The notes under the pieces were generated by a model. It ran no database searches. It worked only from the letters and a program-made list of their open reading frames with translations, and was not told the DNA's origin. The translations under genes were made by a program, and so were the position numbers. This document shows positions 35,559-45,402 of a stretch of 64,000 nucleotides of DNA, piece after piece. Location of the stretch: positions 1,752,001-1,816,000 of the forward strand of contig NZ_ARWA01000001.1 in assembly GCF_000385335.1 (NCBI RefSeq), written 5' to 3'. Origin of the DNA: Methyloferula stellata AR4. GTDB lineage: Bacteria; Pseudomonadota; Alphaproteobacteria; Rhizobiales; Beijerinckiaceae. Every line of letters begins with the position of its first letter. The stretch's first letter is position 1.

Positions 35559-38156
35559 TCAGAGCGACGCCGGTTTGCGCGTGAGCATCCACGCACGTGC
35601 CCGTATCCAGCTCATGACCAGTTGAAATACATCGATGACGATCACGCTGGCAACGGCCGCGCCCGTCGCTTCGGCAAGATGGGTGATGCTCAGCGGCGCG
35701 AAAGCGAAAATCTCACGCAGTTGCGGAATAGATAAGGAAAGAACAAGTGCCAGCAAGGTTATGCAGACAACGAAAGCAAGCGGCTTGTTCGGTCGAAACG
35801 CCGTAAGAAAGACGCTTCTGCTGGCCGAGCGGTTGGTCATGACAAGACCGAGGTTTCCCAGCACCAAAGTGACAAAGGCCATGGCACGCGCGACCTGATC
35901 GCCGTGGAGATCGCGGATTCCAATCAGGAAGACAGCGAGCGCCGCGGCGAGCACCACGCCACCCTGTAACAGGCCGCGAAATAGCAGAGAGCGGTCGAAC
36001 AGCGGCTCTTTGGGATTTCTTGGCGGGCGCGCCATGACATCTTTCTCTTCGGGCTCTGCCTCGAACACGATCGAGGAGACTGGGTCGATGATGAGCTCAA
36101 GAAAAACCACGTGGATCGGCCCCAATAAGAGAGGCAGGCCGAAAAGCACCGGCAGGAGCGACATGCCGGCGATCGGCACGTGAACGGCGAGGATATAGCC
36201 AAACGCCTTCCGGAGATTGTCATCGATCCTTCGGCCTAGGCGGATAGCAGTGACCAAGTTGGTGAAATCATCGTCGAGCAGGACCAAGGCGGCCGCTTCG
36301 CGGGCGACATCCGTGCCGCGGCCACCCATTGCGACACCGATATGAGCGGCTTTCAGCGATGGCGCATCGTTCACGCCATCCCCCGTCATCACGACCACAT
36401 CGCCATTGGCGACGAAGGCCTGGACGAGACGAAGCTTCTGTTCAGGCATGATGCGTGCAAAGACGGACGTGTTTTCGAGGCTCCTGCGTAAAGGTTCATC
36501 GGCGAGTTCGGCAAGCTCCTGTCCCGTGATGACATTGCCGGTTGCAATGCCTGCCTGATGAGCGATCGCACATGCTGTGGTCGGATGGTCTCCCGTGATC
36601 ATCACGACTCGAATGCCTGCGGCGGCGCAGGCGGCCACGGCGTCGGGGACGCCAGGCCTCAGCGGATCGGCTAGGCCGACCAATCCGACGAAAGTAAAAT
36701 CGAAGCCGTGCTGCTCTGCCGGCCAGGCGGAGCCAGAGAACTGCGCTTCGGCGATCGCAAGCACGCGCAAGCCTCCGGCGGCCAAAGCGGCGATGTCCTG
36801 CCGGATCTTATCGAGCGTGTCGCCACTCACATGGCACAGGTCGGCGACCGCCTCGGGAGCGCCCTTGGCGGCTATGATATAGTCTCCTCCGCCGGCGGCT
36901 TTCCACACCTGGGACATCGCAAGCAGATCGTGTGAGAAAGCATAATCACGGACGAGGGCAAAGTCTGAGTGCAGATGTTCCGTATGGGCGAGATAGTGCT
37001 GACCTAGATCGTGAAAGGCCCGCTCCATCGGATCGAACGGATCGGGCCGGCTCGCAAGGATGGCGAACTCGACCAGACGATGAAAGCGTTCAGGGAGTTC
37101 GGCGACCGAGGTGCCGGTAACCGAGAAATGCTCGTTGCCGCTCACAAGCTTTGCAACGCTCATTCGATTCTGCGTAAGCGTTCCAGTCTTGTCGGCGCAT
37201 AGAACCGTTGCCGCCCCAAGCGCCTCGACCGCCGCCGATCGCCGCGCCAATACGTGGCTCTTGGCAATTCGCCAAGCACCCATGATGAGGAAAATAGTCA
37301 AAACGAGCGGAAATTCTTCAGGAAGCGTCGCCATCGCAAGGGTGATCCCGGCGAGAACGGCCTTCACCCAGGTGCCATGCAGAATCCCGTAAACGACGGT
37401 GAGCAGGATGGCGCTGCCTAGGCCGGCCGCGGCGAACAGGCGGACCAGTCTGCCGGTCTGTTCGTGAAGCGGCGAGGCGGCAGTCTCGAGCGTGGCGAGC
37501 GATCGGCCGATCCGTCCCATTTCCGTACGCGGACCAGTCGCCACGACATGCGCCGTGCCTTCGCCACGAACGACCAGGCTGCCAGACCATATATTGCGGC
37601 TGTCATTTCCGCCTGGCCGCGCATCCTCCGCCGTCCCCATGCCTGCGATTTTTCGAACCGGAATGGATTCCCCGGTAAGAAGCGATTCATCCACTTCGAG
37701 ATTGACAGCCTCGATGAGCGCGGCGTCGGCCGGGACACGATCCCCTTCCGAGACGATGACGATATCGCCGATAACCAAATCATGGGCTGAAACGCGTTGG
37801 CGCCGACCGTCGCGCAGCACAAGGGCGCGTGGCGCCGAGAGATCCTTGAGGGCGGCGAGCGCCTTTTCCGTCCGGCTTTCCTGAACGACGACAAGGACAA
37901 CATTAAGGACTGCGAAAGCAAGCAGGATCAAGGCTTCAGCAAGATCGCCGAGCACCAGATAGATCACGCCCGCGGCGAGGAGAAGCTGCAGCATGGGTTC
38001 GCGAATGACATCGAGAACGATGCGCGCCAAGTCGCGGCTTTTTTCTTGAGGCAGACTATTGGGACCGTCATGCTGCAGCCGCAAGATGGCTTCGCTGGCG
38101 GATAAGCCCGAGACGGCCGGAATGGTAAGCGCAGCTGACTCGTCCATTTGATTCAT
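35559..38156 (-). CDS. P-type cation-transporting ATPase (P2 type)
   Basis: An 865-residue ATP-driven cation pump of the P2 (Ca/Mg/Na-like) type. Domains: N-terminal cation-ATPase-N segment, actuator with TGES (161-164), PEEFP in helix 4 (279-283), phosphorylation site D322 in CADKTGTLTQNRM, nucleotide-binding domain, and the hinge TGDGVNDAPSLKAAHIGVAM. Six C-terminal membrane helices follow. PEEFP replaces the PEGLP of classical Ca pumps, so ion specificity is open. The gene converges on the MgtC-like gene with a 28-base gap. Confidence 0.93.
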   Translation of the reverse strand: MNQMDESAALTIPAVSGLSASEAILRLQHDGPNSLPQEKSRDLARIVLDVIREPMLQLLLAAGVIYLVLGDLAEALILLAFAVLNVVLVVVQESRTEKALAALKDLSAPRALVLRDGRRQRVSAHDLVIGDIVIVSEGDRVPADAALIEAVNLEVDESLLTGESIPVRKIAGMGTAEDARPGGNDSRNIWSGSLVVRGEGTAHVVATGPRTEMGRIGRSLATLETAASPLHEQTGRLVRLFAAAGLGSAILLTVVYGILHGTWVKAVLAGITLAMATLPEEFPLVLTIFLIMGAWRIAKSHVLARRSAAVEALGAATVLCADKTGTLTQNRMSVAKLVSGNEHFSVTGTSVAELPERFHRLVEFAILASRPDPFDPMERAFHDLGQHYLAHTEHLHSDFALVRDYAFSHDLLAMSQVWKAAGGGDYIIAAKGAPEAVADLCHVSGDTLDKIRQDIAALAAGGLRVLAIAEAQFSGSAWPAEQHGFDFTFVGLVGLADPLRPGVPDAVAACAAAGIRVVMITGDHPTTACAIAHQAGIATGNVITGQELAELADEPLRRSLENTSVFARIMPEQKLRLVQAFVANGDVVVMTGDGVNDAPSLKAAHIGVAMGGRGTDVAREAAALVLLDDDFTNLVTAIRLGRRIDDNLRKAFGYILAVHVPIAGMSLLPVLFGLPLLLGPIHVVFLELIIDPVSSIVFEAEPEEKDVMARPPRNPKEPLFDRSLLFRGLLQGGVVLAAALAVFLIGIRDLHGDQVARAMAFVTLVLGNLGLVMTNRSASRSVFLTAFRPNKPLAFVVCITLLALVLSLSIPQLREIFAFAPLSITHLAEATGAAVASVIVIDVFQLVMSWIRARAWMLTRKPASL

Positions 38157-38342
38157 CGCGCGCTCATTGTTGAGATTTGGCTCGGGAGATCCGGCAAAGG
38201 GGGCAGCTCGAAGTACCTGTGCTCGTGTCCTTTAAAAAAATCGTGCGGTGGCGCTCCATGCATCTTAATTGTAATCAAGCAACCGCGATGAGCGTCCAAT
38301 TCAAGTGGGCTGGCTCCATGCTTAATGAGCCATTATAGCTGC

Positions 38343-38768
38343 TCAACGCGACACAAGAACCGGCAAGCTGGTATTCGCCAATACCTTTTGTGTCACGCTT
38401 CCCAAGACAAGAGATGCGAGCCCGCCGCGGCCGTGCGACCCCATCACGATAATATCGCATCCCTCCGCCGCAGCGGCGTCCAGTATGGCTCGAAACGGCG
38501 CTTCATGGGCAATGCTTTGGGTCTTGCAGGGAACATTGGCTTGCCGAGCCATCTCGGTGACTTCTGTCAGGATCTCACCCGAACGTTTCTGAAGCGCTTG
38601 TTCCGCATGGCGGACCTCGACTTCAGAGAACAGATAGGCAGGGAATTCCATCTCGACCGTTAGCGCGACAAGTTCGGCCCCTAATGATGAGGCGAGTTTC
38701 ACGGCCAGCGCTGCCGCACCAGCGGCAAATGAGGAACCATCCGTGGCGATCAAAATGCGCTGGAACAT
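38343..38768 (-). CDS. Universal stress protein, UspA family
   Basis: A 141-residue single-domain Usp. It begins FQRILIATDGSSFAAGAAAL and carries the ATP-binding loop MGSHGRGGLASLVLGSVTQK (G-2x-G-9x-G-S). The start at 38768 is supported by AAGGAGA upstream. It lies upstream of the P-type ATPase on the same strand with a 186-base gap. Confidence 0.93.
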   Translation of the reverse strand: MFQRILIATDGSSFAAGAAALAVKLASSLGAELVALTVEMEFPAYLFSEVEVRHAEQALQKRSGEILTEVTEMARQANVPCKTQSIAHEAPFRAILDAAAAEGCDIIVMGSHGRGGLASLVLGSVTQKVLANTSLPVLVSR

Positions 38769-38996
38769 CTCGGACTTTCTCCTTCTTCCCACTTCTTATC
38801 GCACACCTGTCCAAGCCCATTGATACACGTCAAGGAAGCAAGGCTCTAGGGACGCCGATGATTTGTGCCGGCGCATGATGGCGGGTAAGGATAACGAGCG
38901 TTAATCACGACATGGCAGGCATAGGTCCGGCAATCGGTTTTGAAGCAACCGGGCAGGTGGCGCTCGATACTCTTTTGATCGGGCCGTTTCGCTGTT

Positions 38997-39890
38997 CTAT
39001 CCCACCGCATCCGACGCCATGCTCTCGGCCATGACGCGGAGGGCGGCGGCGCGATAATCCTCGCGCCTTTCCTCAATGTTTTGAACCGGCGTTTCGCGAT
39101 GATCGTTCGGCGGCCGGCTCCGGCCATAGACCGCGCCATCGCCCTGCTTATAGCTCGCGATGATGTTCAATAGCGACCGGCGCAAGGCCTTCCTGCCGGT
39201 CGAGCCGAAGATGCCGCCGCCGATCATCGAGACATGGGTGATATCGGGTGCTGCATGCAATGTCGTTTCGCTGAAGCGGATGATGGCGCCGCCGGGGGCC
39301 GCGACCACGCCCGGATCGATATATTGCTTTTTGAAATCGTCAGCCGATGCCGCGAGCTTCGGGCGGCTGATGCGCTTGCCCATGACGGAGGCCGAATAGA
39401 ATTCCGTGCCGAGCGCGTTCGGGTCCGCGCCTTCCGCCGGATCGATCGCGGTCACGACATAGATCACCATCTTGCCTTCGGTCGCATGACGATGAATGCG
39501 GTCGAAGAGAAGATGATCGCCGGCTTCGTAATTGGTGCGGAAGAATTGCAGGCTGATCTGGCACTGATCGGCGACCGTCGTACCGGCGTGATGATAGAAA
39601 TCGTCGATGATCAGCGCCGTGGTCGGCAGAAGATGCGGCAGATTGCTCGGCACGCAGATCGTGTTCGTGCCCTGCGCCTTAATCTCGAAGGCTCCGACAT
39701 TGTAATCGTCGCCGCAGGCAAAATCCCGAAGGTTTGGCACGATGCCGACAAGCTCGGGGAGATCGCGGTCCTGATCGAGAAAGGCTTGTGGCGTCGCGGC
39801 CGTTGCCACCGGGCTCGGGGCGCGATCGGCGAGCGGACGCGGGTAAAGGATCAGGCCGTCTTTGGAGAGATCTGCGAATTCGAGTTTCAT
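38997..39890 (-). CDS. Hypothetical protein, 297 aa
   Basis: A soluble protein with no export signal. Segments such as LIIDDFYHHAGTTVADQCQI, FDRIHRHATEGKMVIYVVTA and IIRFSETTLHAAPDITHV are rich in His and acidic residues and could form a metal site in a cupin or 2-oxoglutarate-oxygenase-like double-stranded beta-helix, but I do not recognise the family and this is speculative. It is monocistronic, divergent from the PilZ gene. Confidence 0.6.
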   Translation of the reverse strand: MKLEFADLSKDGLILYPRPLADRAPSPVATAATPQAFLDQDRDLPELVGIVPNLRDFACGDDYNVGAFEIKAQGTNTICVPSNLPHLLPTTALIIDDFYHHAGTTVADQCQISLQFFRTNYEAGDHLLFDRIHRHATEGKMVIYVVTAIDPAEGADPNALGTEFYSASVMGKRISRPKLAASADDFKKQYIDPGVVAAPGGAIIRFSETTLHAAPDITHVSMIGGGIFGSTGRKALRRSLLNIIASYKQGDGAVYGRSRPPNDHRETPVQNIEERREDYRAAALRVMAESMASDAVG

Positions 39891-40154
39891 CAGTATGTCC
39901 GGGGCGGTTGGCTGCCGGTCAGGGCGAGAGCGCGCCTGAGAGTGGAACTGGGCTTGGTATCTTAACTATAGGAAACTTCTCCCAGCAAGTCTTGAGCCTC
40001 TGTAATTCATTAAAAATCAACGTGTTGCTGGTGTACTGCCGTATCGGCATAGGTCTTTTGTCCAATTAACGCGCATTTTAACGAATCTTCATACGTTTCG
40101 TCCTCATTCTGAAAACATCCTTTGATCTCAAGCCTGCGCACAAAGGAAGAATTT

Positions 40155-40847
40155 ATGGGCATCCAACGTTTCGAACATCCCGTGCGTATTTTGGCTCTAG
40201 CGCCGGCGCCGGGCGTGACCGCGCCAGCCGAGTTCAAGGCCGCGCTCATGCCGAGCCTGGGTGGCATCACGCTTCTGCGGCTCCAGCTTTTCGGACATTA
40301 TTCACTCGCCGACGGGAAGCTGCACTCCTGCCGGACGTTGCAGATCGATCCCAATCAGATTGCTCTGTCCTGCGAGGTGGCAGGCCATCTCGGCGATCGC
40401 ATTGACCTCAATCTCGATCTTCTGGGCGAGCTGCATGGGGTCATCACGGGCTTGATGGCGGCGGGATTGCGTATCGATGTCGGCGACGCCTATCAAGATC
40501 GCATCGCGCAAAAGCTGGCTTGGTTCAAAGCCTGTTTGGGCCAGGGCGCGAGCGATCTGGACTTTGCGTCCTTCAAGGAAAGACGGGCGCAGCGCATCGT
40601 GCCAAAGCAAACAACCTGCCAGTTCATGGATGCCGAAGGCACCGTGCAAACGGCACGAATCATCAATATTTCGACGTCGGGCCTCGCGCTTTGCAGCCCG
40701 TACCGGCCGCCGGTCGGCGCCCCCATTGTCCTTGACGGAGGTAAAGGGCGGCGCGGTCTGACCGTGCGCTGTTTCGAAGACGGATTTGCAATCGCCTTCC
40801 TCGAGCCGATTCCCGCCGCGGAATTCGGTCCCCACATGGTCATTTAA
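40155..40847 (+). CDS. PilZ domain protein (putative c-di-GMP effector)
   Basis: A 230-residue protein. The start at 40155 has AAGGAAG upstream. The C-terminal half looks like a PilZ domain: RRAQRIVPK (the RxxxR-like c-di-GMP-binding arginines, about residues 149-157), then NISTSGLALCSPYRPPVGA (NxSxxG, ~182-187) and a final beta strand DGFAIAFLEP. The N-terminal half (LFGHYSLADGKLHSCRTLQI) resembles a second, degenerate PilZ or YcgR-N-like barrel. It presumably couples c-di-GMP to motility or surface polymer production; the target is unknown. Confidence 0.78.
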   Translation: MGIQRFEHPVRILALAPAPGVTAPAEFKAALMPSLGGITLLRLQLFGHYSLADGKLHSCRTLQIDPNQIALSCEVAGHLGDRIDLNLDLLGELHGVITGLMAAGLRIDVGDAYQDRIAQKLAWFKACLGQGASDLDFASFKERRAQRIVPKQTTCQFMDAEGTVQTARIINISTSGLALCSPYRPPVGAPIVLDGGKGRRGLTVRCFEDGFAIAFLEPIPAAEFGPHMVI

Positions 40848-40872
40848 GATCAGGACTCAATCATCTATCCGC

Positions 40873-40903
40873 CATTGCGAGGAGCTTCGCTCCGGCCGCA
40901 ATG
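40873..40903. repeat. Short palindrome, family A relative
   Basis: Outer arms CATTGCG / CGCAATG and inner arms GGAGC / GCTCC with a 3-base loop, resembling the inverted repeat at 19862-19933. Confidence 0.7.
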
Positions 40904-41000
40904 ACCCTGGAGCGACCGAAAAGATGGAAGCCTGCGCCGCGATCGGCTAAAACCTCAACCCGCTTCACCTAAAAGGCTCGGTACGGGGCAGGTCAAACTG

Positions 41001-41660
41001 ATGCAGGTTCGCGCGGATTTTTCACGCAAGGAAGTGGTTCGTCCCGGTGAGGCCGAATGGGTGGCTTCGCCGCAAAAGGGCGTTGACCGCTTGATGCTCG
41101 ACCGGATCGGCGATGAGATCGCGCGCGCGACCACGCTTGTGCGCTTTGAGCCGGGCAGCTTTTTCCCGCATCATGTGCATGGCGGCGGCGAAGAGGTCTT
41201 CGTCGTTGATGGGCTTTTCGAGGACGAGCACGGACGCTATCCCGAGGGCACTTATCTTCGCGATCCGATCGGCACCTCGCATAGCCCCTTCACTAAGCAC
41301 GGCTGCCTGCTCTTCGTAAAGCTTTGGCAGTTCTCGCCGAAAGACGTCGCGAGGGTCGTTATCGAAACGAAGCCCGGCGACTGGATGCGCGCGGGCCGCG
41401 ATGGAATGGCGGTGCTGCCTCTCCACGATTTCGAAGGCGAATCGACCTATCTCATCCGCCTGGCGCCGGGCCTGCAATTGGAGCGCAATATGCATCCGGC
41501 CGGCGAGGAAATCCTCGTCCTCGACGGCACCTTCAGCGACGAGCATGGAGACTATCCGGCAGGCACTTGGATCAGAGATCCGGCAGGCAGCGAACATACG
41601 CCTTATTCGGTCTCAGGCTGCACTCTGTTCGTCAAAGCGGGGCATCTGCCGAAGATCTGA
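41001..41660 (+). CDS. Double ChrR-type cupin protein
   Basis: A 219-residue protein made of two cupin domains (~25-110 and ~125-215), each with the ChrR-like pattern: FFPHHVHGGGEEVFVVDGLF...GTYLRDPIGTSHSPF, then NMHPAGEEILVLDGTF...GTWIRDPAGSEHTPY. The His/Glu residues could bind a metal. In ChrR such a cupin is fused to a zinc anti-sigma domain; here that domain is absent. It starts with ATG at 41001. The function may be metal- or quercetinase-like binding, not determined. Confidence 0.82.
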   Translation: MQVRADFSRKEVVRPGEAEWVASPQKGVDRLMLDRIGDEIARATTLVRFEPGSFFPHHVHGGGEEVFVVDGLFEDEHGRYPEGTYLRDPIGTSHSPFTKHGCLLFVKLWQFSPKDVARVVIETKPGDWMRAGRDGMAVLPLHDFEGESTYLIRLAPGLQLERNMHPAGEEILVLDGTFSDEHGDYPAGTWIRDPAGSEHTPYSVSGCTLFVKAGHLPKI

Positions 41661-41892
41661 TTACGCTGCGCGGTAGTTGGAGAATTTCCAACTGGTTTTA
41701 TGACAGCCGGCAGCTTTGGTCATCTCACTGTCATTCGAACACCCTAGAGCGAGCACGATAGCTCCTTCTTGCGTTTCGAATGCGCTTTCACAGCTCGTTT
41801 CAACGCATTTCCGATTGTCTTCCGACAGTTGGAACGTGCGGACATGCGCAACGCGCATAAGAAGGAGCATTGTTTGGACGAGGGGAAAGCGA

Positions 41893-43134
41893 TTGGTCGA
41901 CAGTGTGAATGTGATGCGGCGGACAACGGCCGCGGGACTGAGCGCAGCTGTCCATCGCAACAAGAGTCTGTCGCAGGCGGGTGTTCTCGAACGTCTTTTC
42001 ACTTTCGCCTTCAGAGGGCTGGTCTATCCGCAGATTTGGGAAGATCCGGCCGTCGACATGGAGGCCTTGGCGTTGCGCCCCAGCGATCATCTCGTCACGA
42101 TCGCGTCAGGCGGCTGCAATGTTTTGAGCTATCTCGTCGACGGGCCGGCGAAGATCACCGCCATTGATCTCAACGGCGCTCACATCGCACTCAACCGGCT
42201 GAAACTTTGCGCGGCAAAACATCTGCCGGATTACGAGAGCTTCTTTCTCTTCTTCGGCCGCGCCGACCGGCCTGAAAATATCGCAGCCTACGACCGGTTC
42301 ATCCGCCCGAATCTCGATGCCGCGTCGCGCGCCTATTGGGACGGCCGGATGATCATGGGCTCGCGGCGCATCGCGCATTTTTCCAAAAACTTCTATCGTT
42401 ATGGCTTGCTCGGCAATTTCATCGGCGTCACGCATGCCTTGGCGAGCCTCTACGGCTGCGATCTGAAGGCATTGTTGAAGGCGCGCTCGCGCGACGAACA
42501 GCACGAATTGTTTGAACAGGTGATCGCGCCTCTCTTTGAAAAGAGCTTCATCCGCTGGCTGATCGGGCGCCCTGCCTCGCTTTACGGGCTGGGGATTCCG
42601 CCGTCACAATATAGGGCCTTGGCGCGTGACGGCGATGGCGACATGGTCGCGGTTCTGCGCGAGCGGACGCGCCGCTTGGCCTGCGACTTCGACCTTTCGA
42701 CGAATTATTTCGCTTGGCAGGCCTTGGCGCGTGGCTATGAGAATAAGCCGGATCCGGCAACCCCGCCTTACCTCGAACGCGTCCATTTCGAGGCGTTGCG
42801 TGGACGTTGCGACCGCGTTGATGTCCGCCACGCATCCATGATCGATTATTTGCAATGCTGCGGCAAAGATACGCTTGATGCCTATGTCCTGCTCGATGCG
42901 CAGGATTGGATGACGGACGACGATCTGACGGAACTGTGGAGCGAGATCACGCGCACCGCGCGTCCCGGTGCGCGGGTCATTTTCCGTACCGCCGCCGATG
43001 AGAGACTTCTACCCGGCCGCGTGCCGGCCGACATCCTCTCGCATTGGACCTATGATGCGGCGCGCTGCCGCACGTTCACGCGGCAGGACCGTTCGTCGAT
43101 CTATGGCGGCTTCCATCTTTACGTCAAAGCATGA
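41893..43134 (+). CDS. btaA: BtaA, SAM:diacylglycerol 3-amino-3-carboxypropyltransferase
   Basis: First enzyme of betaine lipid (DGTS) synthesis: it transfers the aminocarboxypropyl group of S-adenosylmethionine to diacylglycerol at the membrane. The DUF3419 pattern is clear: FRGLVYPQIWEDPAVDMEAL, the SAM-binding TIASGGCNVLSYL, KITAIDLNGAHIALNRLKL, and the C-terminal VLLDAQDWMTDDDLTELWSE and FRTAADERLLPGRVP. The TTG at 41893 is chosen for GAGGGG seven bases upstream; ATG 41914 is an alternative. btaB follows after a 166-base spacer filled with palindromic repeats. Confidence 0.87.
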   Translation: MVDSVNVMRRTTAAGLSAAVHRNKSLSQAGVLERLFTFAFRGLVYPQIWEDPAVDMEALALRPSDHLVTIASGGCNVLSYLVDGPAKITAIDLNGAHIALNRLKLCAAKHLPDYESFFLFFGRADRPENIAAYDRFIRPNLDAASRAYWDGRMIMGSRRIAHFSKNFYRYGLLGNFIGVTHALASLYGCDLKALLKARSRDEQHELFEQVIAPLFEKSFIRWLIGRPASLYGLGIPPSQYRALARDGDGDMVAVLRERTRRLACDFDLSTNYFAWQALARGYENKPDPATPPYLERVHFEALRGRCDRVDVRHASMIDYLQCCGKDTLDAYVLLDAQDWMTDDDLTELWSEITRTARPGARVIFRTAADERLLPGRVPADILSHWTYDAARCRTFTRQDRSSIYGGFHLYVKA

Positions 43135-43276
43135 TCCCGAAAAGTTGCAGACTTTTCGGATTAAGATCATGCGTCAGAACTTTACGCCGAGCATGATCTC
43201 GAAAAGGTGCGGACTTTTCGGATAAGATCATGCGTCGAAACTTTATGCCGAAGCATGATCTTGAAAAGATCATGCG
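43129..43276. repeat. Array of three REP-like palindromes (family B)
   Basis: Three consecutive related units of ~50 bases, each built on GCATGATC..CGAAAAG...CTTTTCGGAT..GATCATGCG, sit in the btaA-btaB gap. The third is truncated. Confidence 0.85.
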
Positions 43277-43300
43277 TTTAAGATGATCGGGGTGCGGGAC

Positions 43301-43942
43301 ATGCAAGACGCCGCGATTTTGATGGACAAGATGTATCGCCATCAGCGCCACATCTATGATCTGACCCGCAAACCCTACCTGCTCGGCCGCGATCGCCTGA
43401 TCGAAAGCCTCGCGCCACCCTCCGGCGGCTCTGTGCTCGAAGTCGGCTGCGGAACCGCGCGCAATCTCATTTGCGCCGCGCGGGCCTACCGAAATGCGCA
43501 TTTTTACGGCGTCGATGTGTCGTCCGTGATGCTGGCGCAGGCGCAAAGATCGGTGGATCGGGCGGGACTCGGTCAGCGGATCACGCTGGCGCAAGGAGAT
43601 GCCTCCAGCTTCGATCCGCACGTGCTTTTCGGCCGTAGGGATTTCGACCGGATCTTCATTTCCTACGCCTTGTCGATGATCCCGCCGTGGCAGGAAACGC
43701 TCGTGCATGCGTTCGATCTTCTTAGCGCCGGCGGGTCTTTGCATGTCGTCGATTTCGGCGATCAGGCGGGAATGCCCATATGGTTTCGCAGGGCGCTCAA
43801 AAATTGGCTCGATCTTTTCGATGTCGTGCCGCGCGTCGAGATCACGCGCGAGCTGAAGGCGGAAACGCGCGCACGGGGCTTGATGCTGAGCCATCAGGCG
43901 CTCTATCGCGGCTATGCGTTTCACGCGATCGCGCAGGCGTAA
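43301..43942 (+). CDS. btaB: BtaB, betaine lipid N-methyltransferase
   Basis: A 213-residue class I methyltransferase predicted to methylate the BtaA product three times to give DGTS. It begins LMDKMYRHQRHIYDLTRKPY, typical of BtaB, with motif I VLEVGCGTARNLI, motif II FYGVDVSS and RIFISYALSMIPPWQE. The start at 43301 is preferred over ATG 43283. The adjacent btaA gene makes the assignment firm. DGTS replaces phospholipids under phosphate limitation in other alphaproteobacteria. Confidence 0.87.
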   Translation: MQDAAILMDKMYRHQRHIYDLTRKPYLLGRDRLIESLAPPSGGSVLEVGCGTARNLICAARAYRNAHFYGVDVSSVMLAQAQRSVDRAGLGQRITLAQGDASSFDPHVLFGRRDFDRIFISYALSMIPPWQETLVHAFDLLSAGGSLHVVDFGDQAGMPIWFRRALKNWLDLFDVVPRVEITRELKAETRARGLMLSHQALYRGYAFHAIAQA

Positions 43943-43956
43943 AGTGCAACGCTGAG

Positions 43957-45402
43957 CTACTCGAGCAGGCTCTTCGTTACGGGCGTGACAGGCTTGCCTG
44001 GGGCCACTGACGATTGCTGCTGCGGATGCGGCGGTATCGAAGCGGTCGGCGTCGTGTCGACGCCATTGTCGAGATCGTAAACGTCGTTGCGGAAATGCAC
44101 GACATGATCGGGCGTCGCATAGCCCGTCAGATAGACCCAGGCGACCGGCACGGGCTTCGTCAGTTTGACGTCCATCCGCGTGCCAAGCGCGATTGCCGCA
44201 TCGAGCGTTTGCGCGGTCCAGCCGGACCCGGAAGATGGATCTGCGCCGCTGTTATTCTCCAGCAGCCAAGCCGCGAGATCTTCGACTTTCGAGACCCGCA
44301 CGCAGCCATGCGACCCGAACCGCACGCTTGCCGAAAACAGGCTTTTGGAGGGCGTGTCGTGCATATAGACCGCATCCTTGTTCGGCATGTCGATGCGCAA
44401 AGTGCCGAGCGAATTGGTCTCGCCCGAGTCCTGCCGCAGCGTGAAGGAGGCCGCGGAATTGGTCGCCCAATCGATTGTCGCTGGATTCACTTCCGCGCCG
44501 GCCTGATCGAGGATGCGAATATGCTCCTTCGCCAGATAGCCGGGGTTGGCCTGCATATGCGGGATGATTTCGTTTTTGACGATGGAGGCCGGCACAGTCC
44601 AGGTCGGATTGAGATTGATCGAGGTGATCTTGGCTTCGACCGTGGGCGAGGGATGATCGGTCTTTCCGACGACCGCGATATAGCGGCGGATGACCTTGCC
44701 CTCTTCGATGGCCTCGACATTGGCCGATGGAATATTGACCACGACATAGCGCGGCCCAAAGGCAAATTTGATCGCGCGCAAGCGCCGCGCCGAGGCGAGA
44801 AGCTGGTTATAGCGCGCAATCGCCGTGATATTGAGCGCGCGTAAGGTCTGTCCGCCGATCGCGCCGGTCTGTTCGAGCCCATGCCGCTCTTGGAAGCGTT
44901 TGACGGCAGCTTCGACGGCGGCATCATAGGCGTCGCCTGATGCAGCCGTGGCGTCGAGATCGCCGCCGATCGCCAATCGCTCCTTCAATGTTGCGACGGC
45001 CGGCCCCGTCACGCCCGGCGCAAGCTTGACGCCGGACGGCACGACAGGCCAGCCGCCCGCCTCGACAATGGTGAGATAGTTTTGCGCCGCCTCTTCGGTC
45101 AGGCGCGCCGTTTCAGTCGTGAATGTCGGCTGCGGATCTTTCGAGAGATAAAGATCCTCCGGCGCGGGCTTGGGTGTGGAAGGCTGCGCGGCGGCATGCG
45201 TCTCGACGGAGCCTTGCGGCGGGGCAGGCATCGCGGCGCGGGGCGCTTGCGCGCCGGGCGCCGCTTCGGCCTTCAAGAGCGCTTCGATCGCGTCAGGATC
45301 AAATGTTTGCGCAAGGGCGGCGCAAGGCAGAAGCACCGAACCCATGACAGCCATCCGGCATGAGAGGCCGGAGATAAAACCGTGCCGACGCAACGCGAAC
45401 AT
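43957..45402 (-). CDS. L,D-transpeptidase (YkuD) with PG-binding domain
   Basis: A 481-residue periplasmic enzyme. Signal peptide (MAVMGSVLLPCAALAQ), Ala/Pro-rich linker (~45-85), PG_binding_1-like domain (~125-190, AAVEAAVKRFQERHGLEQTG) and YkuD catalytic domain (~217-400) with HDT (348-350) and the nucleophile Cys367 in GSHGCVRV. It would form 3-3 peptidoglycan cross-links or anchor outer-membrane proteins. The long inserted segment between the beta strands and the Cys loop is typical of the YcbB-like L,D-transpeptidases. Confidence 0.92.
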   Translation of the reverse strand: MFALRRHGFISGLSCRMAVMGSVLLPCAALAQTFDPDAIEALLKAEAAPGAQAPRAAMPAPPQGSVETHAAAQPSTPKPAPEDLYLSKDPQPTFTTETARLTEEAAQNYLTIVEAGGWPVVPSGVKLAPGVTGPAVATLKERLAIGGDLDATAASGDAYDAAVEAAVKRFQERHGLEQTGAIGGQTLRALNITAIARYNQLLASARRLRAIKFAFGPRYVVVNIPSANVEAIEEGKVIRRYIAVVGKTDHPSPTVEAKITSINLNPTWTVPASIVKNEIIPHMQANPGYLAKEHIRILDQAGAEVNPATIDWATNSAASFTLRQDSGETNSLGTLRIDMPNKDAVYMHDTPSKSLFSASVRFGSHGCVRVSKVEDLAAWLLENNSGADPSSGSGWTAQTLDAAIALGTRMDVKLTKPVPVAWVYLTGYATPDHVVHFRNDVYDLDNGVDTTPTASIPPHPQQQSSVAPGKPVTPVTKSLLE

